Below are positions 48,571 through 59,359 of a DNA stretch of 64,000 bases, one piece after another. Each line of letters begins with the position of its first letter. Within the stretch, counting starts at the first letter, position 1. A model generated the notes under the pieces. That model had not been told where the DNA came from. It searched no databases and saw only the letters and a program-made list of their open reading frames with translations. Made by a program: the position numbers and the translations under genes. This DNA comes from Epiperipatus broadwayi (Eukaryota; Onychophora; Udeonychophora; Euonychophora; Peripatidae), in NCBI GenBank assembly GCA_028023455.1, contig JAQFVV010000347.1, forward strand, positions 124,001-188,000, in the 5' to 3' direction.

Positions 48571-51350
48571 ACTTAGGGTGGGGGGGGTGGTAGCTAAGAG
48601 ATTTCTGACTCATAAACAAGAAGACGTTACAGTGCATTTCATCTCATCTCATCAAAACCCTAAATTCACTTATTCCTTGCACAACAGAATAGGGAATAAT
48701 GTTATATTGTTGAGATGTAAGGCAAGTTTTCATTTATTTTTAAAGCTTATTTTTAAATTTCAAATATATTTTCATTTATTTTGATCATATTATTTAATAA
48801 AAATATAATATATTCAATTTGTATATGTACTAATGTTTCTTAAGGATCAAAAAATCCTCATGTGAAAATTGATTTGAAAACTCAAACGTTCTGTCTTATT
48901 TTTCTATATATATAAATTAAATATTTTATATATTTTAAAAGTTTATTTCTCTTTGTAATAGTTATAAAAAAAATTTAGCATATTAATTATTAAAAAAATA
49001 TTTACATTTTTTATAATGTCTTTGAAATAAAGGTCACATATGTAAGAAATTAAAACTAACATTATCACATGCATTTTAATTCAATGTAATTTTTCAAGAA
49101 AAGTTTGTTAGTAATTATTTTTAATTATATTACTCAAATCTAATATTTCTGTCACATCTTTTTTTATAAAAATTAACTTTCAGTTGAATCAATTTTGAAA
49201 AACTATATTTGGCAATAGCAAGTGTTACTACTTGTAATAAATACGTTCTTAATGTATCAGTGTGTGTGTGTGTATGTGTGTGTGTGTGTTCGGTGTGGAA
49301 AATAATGGAAAGAAAATTTCATGTCATTAGATCAGGAAATAAAACTTTAAAAAAGTTTTTTACAATGCCATGTTTTTTAAGTTCACTATATACAGTTTGT
49401 GATTTAAAATTTCATAATCAAACATTTAAAAAATTATTATTATTTTACATTTTTCCTATAATCACAGATAAAATTTTCATTGCATTAAGCATTTATTACA
49501 TATTCAATTGTTTCAGCCAATGTATATATTTATACTTTAGATATATTTATATGCTTTTATATATTTACATTTATTTTTTAGTATTATTTATATTTTAATT
49601 TGATGACCTATCTTTAATAATTTTTTTTGGGCAATACATAATCTGAATATACACTTATTCTAGATGTATCCTTAACCTACTTTAGAGCATGAAACTCAAC
49701 AATATAGATAAATTAAATTAATTACTTTTATATTTAAATAATATAAAAGTCCGTTAAAAAACAACTATTATTTAAAGTATGTTCTTGTAATGGAACATAG
49801 AATGAGTTTTCACAAAATATTTTTTTTTTAGTTTCTATTTTTCTCTCTCTATCTATATGTGTGTGTGTGTTGAATTAAATATATCCAAATTGTTTTTATT
49901 ATAAAAAATAGAAATGAGATTGTATCCATGTAAACAAAGATAACATTTTTAGCTTTTGATGATGACAAAAAAAACTGTCACTTATTACTACTTAACAATC
50001 CTTGAGGCTAAACAAGTTTTTTCATTAACCTACAAGAAGCATGCATTAGCATGTCAAGCAAATGTTTCCATATAAAAACTAGAGATATTATTTAAAGACT
50101 TCAAATTTTGAAGATTCATAATAAATATTAATTCCTGTTGCATTATGGATAATATCCATACAAGGGCTGCAGATGTAAGTATCTTAGATTCTTAAAATAA
50201 AATATGAATGCAATGTTGGCAACCATTGAATATTTTTAGTGTCAGATATTCTTTACAGAATGAACTTTTCTTCATCTTGAAAACATAGTAAAATTACTTC
50301 AACTTAACATTATACCTTCTTCAATTTTCTAAATTCACATTGATTTTCACTGCAATTTAAACATGGTATGATAACTTTTGTTTCAAATCAACTTACTATA
50401 AGATGTACAACTGCTATTGGAAATAGTTCAAATTATATTGCAATGTGTGTAGTATTTATAAAACCTTCCATAGAGAAAATACAGAATGGTCCAATCTTCT
50501 CCTTCCCAAATTTTTAACACCTTTTGTATTTATAAAAGGTTTTGTTATTTTTATAATAATTTTTATGAATATGTAAATGAGAATAAAGCAATTTGTCAAT
50601 TTTTAGAATGGATGACCTTGGACAACATTCATTTACTTTAGGATGTCAAAGAATTCATTAAGACATATTCAGTAACAAAAATAGGTCAGGATTTATTTAT
50701 ATTTATTGACAAAAAATGTTTATTATTATCTTCTGAACTACTGATATTAGATTATTTTCTCTATATGTGATAAAATAGAGATCTAATTAATATTTCAATC
50801 CATATTCCAATAATTAAAAGTTATCTTGTTTCAAGATAGAAATTAAAAACAATTAACTGGAATCAATATATTGGATATTTTGAAGATAATACAAATTGAA
50901 TCTTTTTGCTATAATAAGTGTACAAAATCACAATAATAAATGCCAGCAACTGCAATTTACTCAAGGTTAGAATAATAAAATAAGCAGTGCTCTTTGTAAT
51001 TAGTTTATGTTCACCAACATTTTGTAAACTGTAAGAAAACTTTCAAATTTACTATCACTGCTAACGAGGTTGCCAAAAATAAAAAAAAGCATCATTAGAA
51101 CAGAATTGCAACCTTTCTTCAATTTTTTTCTAATATCAATTTAATAAAATCTGTAGATGTTAAAATAATTAAACACATACTTGATTTTTTTAATTAAAAA
51201 ATAAAACTCAAGTTCAAATAACATCCATCCATAGTTTTTTAAAAAAATTAGGACCCAAATCCAATGCAAGGTTGACAAAACTATTCCTAAAATTTGGCAT
51301 AAGAACAAAACTATAACATATTTAAAATCAAAGAAACTCAGCAGTCATCC
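48570..51350. other. Unassigned AT-rich DNA
   Basis: Includes a (TG)n run at 49,259-49,290. No coding similarity recognised; the 129-codon frame at 49,209 is hydrophobic low complexity. Confidence 0.4.
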
Positions 51351-51351
51351 A

Positions 51352-51528
<177 letters not shown>

Positions 51529-51529
51529 G

Positions 51530-53075
51530 TGTTTCATACATGTTTTTGAAAAAATAATATTAACAAAAAAAAATTTAATAGTTGAAATATTTACTTCTAG
51601 AACAAGTGTTGTGAAAAAGGTTTTATTAATAACTCACGTTGTAAAAAACTTTCAAAATAAATTAAACACTGCTACAATCTTCATTGATTTAATTCTGCTT
51701 TTTATTTCTGTTTGAAAAATTTGGTCTTTTATAAGCTTCTAAAATTTTTACATGCAGGAAAGCTATTAATTTAATAGCAAATGCTCATAAACAAAACAAT
51801 TAAGTGACATTAAATGACAAATATAATCAAAATAAAATTGTACAGAATCTCTAATGGAGGCTTTAGTTTTCTCATTCACTTTATTTGATAATTTCATCAA
51901 TGACCTTCTTGATACAATACAGAAAATTTATCTACGGTGAAGATATTGCTTTGATTTCCCAAAAGAGATTCTTTTCTAAGGTAATTCTCTCAATAAGAAT
52001 ATAAAAACATTGCCAGTATTTTTAGAATTTGGGATTTATTTTTAATACATAATGGCAATATGTTCAATTTTTTATCTAAACAACTGGAAATCATGATCTG
52101 AATATAACTTTTTGCAATAATAGATTGAATCACTATGTGATTTAATAGTAATCTTGGATTGTAATCTAATTTATTTTCCTCATTTATCTCAGTCTAGATA
52201 AATATTAATATCCATGAATAATATTCTTGGAAAGCTGACTGATGCTATTTGGGCTTATGATGCAAATTCTTTGTGAACAGTTTTCCTGAGTACTAGCAAA
52301 TTCTGTTGATGATTATTATGCCTTTTTAGAGAAAAAGTTTCCACCTTAAACTTTTGGATATTCAATTATATACTCCAAATGTAATATGACTAATACAATA
52401 AAATATGCTTTTTGTTGTCATTTTCTGTTTCTACACAGATGCATCTATCAGATTTCAAATGACAGTTTGACTCACAGAAAATATACAAAGAGCTGTCACG
52501 CAAATCAAATTTATCAAAAATTCAATATATAATTCTGCCATCTAAGATTCAAATCAAATTGTCTTTTTTAGATATTCTACCAAAAATATAAAATCAAAGA
52601 ATTGCAGCATAAAAATCTAATTTTATGAACTACCAAAATAATTTCGTTTTCTAAATCCAACAATAAGGTCAATTGGATTTGACATTTCAGGTACAAATGG
52701 AGTATCATCAACAGATTTAGGATAGTTCATGGCTGTTTCAACACATCCTTCATACATAGAATTAAAAGCTACTGCTTTAAGTAAAGGTGGACAAACACAA
52801 ACTTAGATCAATATATTTAATCACTAATGACTTTATAGGCATGAAAGATTTGATTAATTTAGCCATTTGAAAATCTATTTCTGGTTGAAATCTCTACAGA
52901 TTTCTTATACTTTGTTAATAGTTAATAATTAAATTATCAAAAATATCAACACACTAAACAAATAGTAAAAATAAAAGTAAACATTAGTAATATTGTAATG
53001 ACTTGGATGCTACATTGTTAATTGGTTGCTACTTGCTTGATCACCATTATATCACTTGATAAACCAAAATATTTA
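51530..53075. other. Unassigned AT-rich DNA
   Basis: Nothing recognised. Confidence 0.4.
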
Positions 53076-53079
53076 TTTA

Positions 53080-53080
53080 T

Positions 53081-53141
<61 letters not shown>
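53080..53141. repeat. (TC)n(TA)n compound microsatellite
   Basis: About 12 TC units followed by about 19 TA units. Confidence 0.95.
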
Positions 53142-53143
<2 letters not shown>

Positions 53144-53544
53144 CTAGATGGAGCTTTACCAATAGCTCCTAATAAGCTTTTGTTTACATAAACTCCAAGA
53201 GAGATAGAATTCAATATCTCTTTCATTGTCTCCACCTCCAGACCAGCTGGTTCGAGCTAGTGATCATAAAATGCAAGCTAAAAGCAAGTTATAAAATTTA
53301 TAACTTGTTTTGTTTATCATAAATGTACCCTTGAAGGTTTTTGCAATGATATATATTGCAGAGGCTTTTACTATATGGTGAAACTAAACTGATTTCAGAC
53401 CCATGTAACTATCTAGTTTATTAAGCTGGATTTGAAGACATTACATGTCTGATAAATTTCATGCTTTCACACTGCTAGAAATGTGTTTGATAAATGCTGG
53501 TTTTAGAGTTAGTATTTACATCTAGTTTCTGGTCTCCCTACCCT

Positions 53545-53680
53545 TCAGTGATGTGAGCCAACTAGTTCGAAACCAAACAACCTTTGGTTGTGTTTTAATA
53601 TTATTTTTATGCTGGTCTGGTTTAATTTTGGATTTGGGGTAGTTTTGATTTTATATTGACTAGTTTAGCTTTGTGTTTGT
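53545..53680. repeat. Dispersed repeat related to the inverted repeat at 4.0 kb
   Basis: GGTCTGGTTTAATTTTGGAT, GGGTAGTTTTGATT and TATTGAC match in order the right arm at 4068-4115. A paired left arm is not obvious here. Confidence 0.6.
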
Positions 53681-53689
53681 AATGCTTAT

Positions 53690-55050
53690 ATATATTGTAA
53701 ATATCGATAAATCTATCTATATTTTAAAAATCATTTGTTGTTATTAAAAAAAATCTCTTTGATTTGATGTTTATATATGGAGTATTATTATTGTTTATGA
53801 TTATCAGTTATATTTATAGTTGTTTTGGATTTATTATTTTATTTATGTATTGATGGTACATCATCGTGAATATTTAATTATTATAGATAAATAAACATAT
53901 AAATTTTTGATTATAAAAAAGATTATTTTATTCATAGTGATTATTAAAAAAATGCAATGTTATTATTTATGTATATATATATTTAAAGCTGTCAAATAAA
54001 TTTTCGTTTTAATAATTTTTTATATGATATTTTATTTTTTATTTTTGAATGTTAATTGTTTAAAAGAAAACATATGCAACAATGGTTTTCAAAAACTGTG
54101 TGTTTGTGTCACGTGGAAAAACAACAACAACAAAGGAAAAAGAAGCCATTATTTTTTTAGAGAGTAATTAAAAAGAAACTGAAAGAGAAAATTAGTTATA
54201 CTTTGTTTCTTCTGAATCGCCATTCTTGAGAATAATAAATAATCTATTGGATGTAAACACCTTAATAATGGAAGGGTGAGTAATAATATTGTTGCAGTTC
54301 AAGTGCTGTGATCTTCTTAACTTTATTTTAACAAGTAAAGGAAATTAAGCAATGGTTCAACATATGAATGCCATCGTGTTGAAATGTATGATAGCTATCT
54401 AAAAAAAAAATCTACAATGGTAAATTTAAAAGCAATGTGGAAACAACTAGGATTAATATATTGGATTCAACATTTCAATTTATTTTTCAAAGAAAGAAAT
54501 TTTGGAAAGATAAAAATATACCTGTGTCTAACAATTGACAATTTTCTCTAACGTGATAGTTTCTTCACCTTGGCTAGAATGCATTCTGATATTAAAAAAA
54601 TAAGAGAATAAAAACAACCGCAATAAGTTGACTTTTGAAAAGAAAATTCAACAAGTTAAACTTTTTAAAAAAGTTAGTAAATAATTTTATTAATATATAT
54701 ATTTTTGAGATCGATATTCTTGTTGTTGTTTTTTTACTTTTATTTTTAATTGGAAAGCGTCTTGTTTTCTAAAAAAAAAAAAAAAACGTTTAATAAATGA
54801 CAAAATTAACACTGAAGTATTAGAAATCTGTAAGTAAAGAAGTTTATGTTGCATATGGGTTATTATATATATATATTTTAATAAGTGAAATTTATATTCG
54901 CAAATTTATTTATTATCTATTATTTATTTTATTAACTTACAATATTTTATCAATCAATTATTCACTTATTTATTTATCTATTTTCATTTTCACTTTATAT
55001 GGTAATTCTTATGCAGACCTAAACAACAATTCAGATATTTGATGTATATA
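53690..55050. other. Unassigned AT-rich DNA upstream of the RTE element
   Basis: Poly(A) runs only. Confidence 0.4.
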
Positions 55051-55376
55051 ATACATCAAAAGGAGGTTGCTATTAACTGAAAAGAGACCCTTTGATTCCT
55101 CTTGGAAGCCTTAAAGGAACCGAGCACAGCAAATTCCTAATGTCCACTCCATACGTTCTTGTCGTTGCAGCTGTTATTACTATGTGATTATTCATATAGT
55201 ATACGAACATGGATGGGCTGCTCACCAACATGCATTAGCCAGCGTGGTGAGTTTATTGGCTTTTTACCTCTGAGTTTAAGATCAAGAAACACCATGGTCT
55301 TTCTTCTCAGTGCCTGATAAGGCAGAATGAATGTTTGTGTAAATGATAAATATTTTTTCAATACATATATACAATT

Positions 55377-58334
55377 ATGACAGACAAAAATAAAGCATGG
55401 CCCTTATTCCCAGGAGGCTGTAAAGTCACCAACCAAGGCAGCGGTTGGTGGCCGAAGGTGGAGGGTGCTAAGAATCCCCTGATTGCGGACCCAGGCTGCC
55501 ATTTGATGATGACTTTTTATTTAGGTACTTACAACTGCAGATCACTTTCAAGTGAAGGAAGATTGCAAGAATTAGAAGAAGAACTGTCTTATATTAAATG
55601 GGACATTATTGGACTTTGTGAAGTTAGAAGAAAAGGAGAAGAAACAATTGATTTAAAAAGTGGACATATACTCTATTATAAAGGCACACATATTGGAAAT
55701 ACAAGTGGAGTAGGATTCATTATAAATAAAAAGTGGAAGAACAATATTGTGGAGATTGATGGTGTATTGGACAGAGTGGCAAGATTAGTTATACAACTTA
55801 ATAGCAGATACCAAATGCAGATAATTCAGGTTTATGCCCCAACAAGTTCTCATAGTGATGAAGTAGTAGAAGATTTTTATATGGATGTACAAAAGGCTTT
55901 TGATCAGAGTAAACAACATTTTAAAATTGTTATGGGAGACTTTAATGCTAGAATTGGTAGACAAATGAAAGATGAAATTGCTGTAGGTAATTTTGGTTAT
56001 GGTAATAGAAATGAGAGAGGACATAGACTTGTGGAGTTTGCAGAAAAAGAAAAACTTTATATTATGAATTCATTTTTTGAGAAAAATGTTAAAAGGAAAT
56101 GGACATGGAAGCATCCAAATGAAGGTACAGCAGAATTGGATTATATTTTGACTAACAGAAAATACATATTTCAAGATTGTAATGTTCTTAATAAATTTAA
56201 CACAGGAAGTGATCATCGATTAGTAAGGTGTAAGTTACGTGTTAATGTAAAACTAGAGAGACAAAAATTATTAAGAAAAACAATATTTACAGTTGATATT
56301 CCTAATCTTCAGAAACATTCTAATGAATTTAAATTAGAACTTACAAATAGGTTTCAAGTGTTAGGAGATTTTGAACATGATTCAGATTTGAATGAAATTA
56401 ATATGAAAATAACTGATACACTTTTAAAAACTGCAACAAACATAGCTGGTAGAAAAAAGCAGCAATTGACTAATAAAATTTCTACTGAGACTAGAGAATT
56501 TATGAAGAAAAGAAGGAATATGAAGATATACAAAAATGATGTATTAAAAAGAATTGAATATCTCGAATTTTGTAAAATGGTACGGAAAAGAGTTGAAAAT
56601 GATATAAGAAAGTATAACTGTGAAATAGCAAGGAAAGCTGTAGAAGAAAATAAAAGTCTCAAAAATGTTAAACAACATTTTGGTATTGGTAGGAAATTTA
56701 TATCTGCAATAAGAAAAAAAGATGGAATTATTACTAAAAAAAGAGATGACATCATGAAATTGGTAGAAGATTTTTATCAAGAATTATATAGTAATAAAGA
56801 ACAAGTACCTCCTATATCTATTACATCTTCCGAATTGCCCAGAATTTTAAATGAAGAAGTGAGACATGCAATTAAGTGTATGAAGAAAGAAAAGGCTCCA
56901 GGAAATGATGGAATTATAATTGATATATTAAAAGAAGCAGGTGAAGAAATAGAAACAATTTTAGCAAAGTTATATACCAAATGTCTAAATGATAAAGATG
57001 TACCGGAAGATTGGAAGAATGCAGTAATAATATTAATATTTAAAAAAGGTGATAAAGAAGATATTAGAAATTACAGACCTATCAGCCTTTTATCAGTTTT
57101 ATATAAAAATTTTACCAAGATAATTACAACTCATCTACAGAGAACTTTGGATTTCCACCAACCAAGAGAACAAGCTGGATTTAAAAGTGGTTTTAGTACA
57201 ATAGATCATATCCAGGTATTGAGAGAAGTCATAGAAAGGACAAACGAATATGAGTTGTCATTATGTTTTGGATTTGTAGATTATGAAAAGGCATTCGATT
57301 CTATACACATTTCTTCAGTGATTAAAGCATTGGATCATCAAGGTATAGATCCAGGATATTGTCATATTTTAAAGAATATTTATAAAAATGCAACAGCAAC
57401 AATTAGATTACATAATGATACTGGAAAAATCAACATTGAGAAAGGTGTAAGACAAGGTGACTCCATATCTCCAAAACTCTTTACAGCAGTGCTGCAAGAA
57501 GTATTTTGTGGATTAAAATGGGAAACTAAAGGAGTGAAAGTAAATGGAGAGTATTTAAGTCATTTAGATTTCACAGATGATGTAGTTGTTTTTGCAAATA
57601 ATGCTTCAGAGCTGCAGGAAATGTTGCAGGAGTTAGCAGATGAAAGTAGAAAAGTAGGACTAAAGATAAATGTTAAAAAGACTAAAGTAATGTTTAATCG
57701 ATTTGCTCAAAATATGAAAATAAAGATTGATTATGAAGAATTAGAAGAAGTTAACAGTTACAAATACCTTGGTCAGATTATTAATACAGATGGAAACATA
57801 ATGGAGGAAATTAATCATAGAATTAAACTTGGTTGGAGTGCTTTTGGTAGAAATAACTTGATACTAAAAGGAAATATGCCTATGTGTTTGAAAAGGATGG
57901 TTTTTAACAAATGTGTTTTACCAGTTCTTACTTATGGATCTGAGACTTGGACACTTAATAGAAGAGCAATACAGAGACTTCAGACCACTCAAAGGAGTAT
58001 GGAGAGATGTATGTTGGGAGTAACAAGAAGAGATCGAAAATGCAATGTATGGGTAAGACAACAAACAGGTGTTACTGACCTTATTGAAAAAATTAAAAGA
58101 TTGAAATGGAATTGGGCTGGACATATTTCTAGAAGAGATGATAATAGATGGACAATTGAAATTTTAAACTGGATTCCAAGAGATTGCAAAAGACCCAGAA
58201 AGAGACCACATGTGAGATGGATGGATGAAATAAGAAAATGTGCAGGGGTGTTGTGGAGAAGAGAAGCTAAAGATTGGAGAAGATGGATTAAACTTGGAGA
58301 GACCTTCATCCTGCAGTGGATTGATAATGGTTGA
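55377..58334 (+). CDS. RTE LINE endonuclease-reverse transcriptase, intact 985 aa
   Basis: The apurinic-like endonuclease spans about residues 46-285: TYNCRS with Asn53, LCEVR with Glu82, VYAP at 152-155, GDFNA at 187-191, LDYIL with Asp255, SDHRLV at 278-283. The RT spans about 480-775: KAPGNDG, YRPISLLSVL, GFKSGFSTIDH, FVDYEKAFDS with catalytic Asp635, VRQGDSISP, and FTDD at 732-735 where most relatives have FADD. The C-terminal domain has TYGSETWTL and RPHVRWMDEI and lacks zinc knuckles, as in RTE. The protein nicks target DNA and primes reverse transcription there. The start is the first ATG in frame; the conserved domain begins 45 residues on, so a later start is possible. Relatives are often mislabelled craniofacial development protein 2-like. 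Confidence 0.95.
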   Translation: MTDKNKAWPLFPGGCKVTNQGSGWWPKVEGAKNPLIADPGCHLMMTFYLGTYNCRSLSSEGRLQELEEELSYIKWDIIGLCEVRRKGEETIDLKSGHILYYKGTHIGNTSGVGFIINKKWKNNIVEIDGVLDRVARLVIQLNSRYQMQIIQVYAPTSSHSDEVVEDFYMDVQKAFDQSKQHFKIVMGDFNARIGRQMKDEIAVGNFGYGNRNERGHRLVEFAEKEKLYIMNSFFEKNVKRKWTWKHPNEGTAELDYILTNRKYIFQDCNVLNKFNTGSDHRLVRCKLRVNVKLERQKLLRKTIFTVDIPNLQKHSNEFKLELTNRFQVLGDFEHDSDLNEINMKITDTLLKTATNIAGRKKQQLTNKISTETREFMKKRRNMKIYKNDVLKRIEYLEFCKMVRKRVENDIRKYNCEIARKAVEENKSLKNVKQHFGIGRKFISAIRKKDGIITKKRDDIMKLVEDFYQELYSNKEQVPPISITSSELPRILNEEVRHAIKCMKKEKAPGNDGIIIDILKEAGEEIETILAKLYTKCLNDKDVPEDWKNAVIILIFKKGDKEDIRNYRPISLLSVLYKNFTKIITTHLQRTLDFHQPREQAGFKSGFSTIDHIQVLREVIERTNEYELSLCFGFVDYEKAFDSIHISSVIKALDHQGIDPGYCHILKNIYKNATATIRLHNDTGKINIEKGVRQGDSISPKLFTAVLQEVFCGLKWETKGVKVNGEYLSHLDFTDDVVVFANNASELQEMLQELADESRKVGLKINVKKTKVMFNRFAQNMKIKIDYEELEEVNSYKYLGQIINTDGNIMEEINHRIKLGWSAFGRNNLILKGNMPMCLKRMVFNKCVLPVLTYGSETWTLNRRAIQRLQTTQRSMERCMLGVTRRDRKCNVWVRQQTGVTDLIEKIKRLKWNWAGHISRRDDNRWTIEILNWIPRDCKRPRKRPHVRWMDEIRKCAGVLWRREAKDWRRWIKLGETFILQWIDNG

Positions 58335-58352
58335 TGATGATGATGATGATGA
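58332..58352 (+). repeat. (TGA)n tail of the RTE element; includes the stop codon
   Basis: About seven TGA units. The first is the in-frame stop codon of the RTE ORF, so there is effectively no 3' UTR before the tail. Confidence 0.9.
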
Positions 58353-58359
58353 ATATACT

Positions 58360-59050
58360 TTTATTTATTTATTTTTTTTAATTTTAAATATTTGGAAAAT
58401 ATAAATATGGATTTGTCTTGATATTAATGCATTCTCGTTGAACATAAATGTCTTTATCTATTTATTATATATACTTATTGCAAGTATACATGTATTTTTA
58501 TTATTTGGGTTTGTATTTAAAGAACTATTTAAAACAGTGATACTACCTAAAATCAAATCATAATATCGAAATAAAGGATGTACTATTTGTTTTATAAGTA
58601 ATGCCTTTGTATTTTATTTGGAAGAGTATTAATATCTATTCTTAATTTTCTTTTAGTGTCAGAGTCATTATGAAATTAATTGAATTCACAATTTAATAGA
58701 GAATAACTTCGTATTTCACTTATTATTTAGTCTTTAGGTCACTTACACATATTATTGTTCATTGGTATATTTAGATATACATAAATTTACTTATTGGATG
58801 TGTATATTGGATTTAATAGAATTCCCTTTGTTTCTGATATATATTTGAAAAGTTAGTCATATCAATCTTGAGAATAAATTATAAGGATAGATCTCATTGC
58901 TCGGTATGATTTTAGATTTATTTCATGTATAGCTAGTTGGAAGGGCATATAAACAATTTATTTAAATATAACTGGGATAATTTTATCTTTCTTCATTTAA
59001 ATTATACAATTTATTATATTAAGCTTTCTCAACAATTGGATTCATTTAGA
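58360..59050. other. Unassigned AT-rich DNA
   Basis: Nothing recognised. Confidence 0.4.
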
Positions 59051-59054
59051 TTAC

Positions 59055-59350
59055 ATATATTCCATTACATTTATCATCCAATGTTTGAAGTATTATTTTC
59101 TTCTCATATATTGATGTTCCATTACATTTGATATATAATATGTTTATATAATATATTTTTCATTACCTTTGGCACCACAAACTGTAGGTCCCAGTTAACT
59201 GATGATTGGTATAATGGAGTAAAAGTACGTTCCATTACATTTGGATGCCACAACATGGTCAGCATAATATATTTGTTCAATTATCCATTACATTTGGATG
59301 CCACAACGTGGTCAGCATAATATGTTTATATATATATACATTCCATTACA
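59055..59350. repeat. Diverged tandem repeats with TTCCATTACATTTG motif
   Basis: The motif CCATTACATTTGGATGCCAC recurs at about 59,232 and 59,285, followed each time by CAACRTGGTCAGCATAATAT, for a spacing of about 53 bp. More divergent copies start near 59,060, 59,119 and 59,159 (CATTACCTTTGGCACCACAA) and near 59,340. Confidence 0.8.
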
Positions 59351-59359
59351 ATATTATAT

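Larger units (their letters stand above)
55060..58352 (+). mobile_element. RTE-clade non-LTR retrotransposon, apparently full length
   Basis: About 3.3 kb, the normal length of RTE elements. It comprises a roughly 315 bp 5' UTR shared with the dead copy at 16.4 kb, one long ORF, almost no 3' UTR and a (TGA)n tail. The lack of poly(A) and the trinucleotide tail are typical of RTE. The 5' boundary is estimated from where similarity to the 16.4 kb copy starts; I could not find a clear target-site duplication. Confidence 0.9.

Noticed and set aside
49209-49598. 129-codon plus-strand ORF
   Set aside because: Begins in a (TG)n tract giving Val-Cys repeats, then hydrophobic low-complexity sequence; no recognisable domain.
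56354-58309. Several minus-strand ORFs of 67-133 codons
   Set aside because: Antisense shadows of the intact RTE coding sequence.
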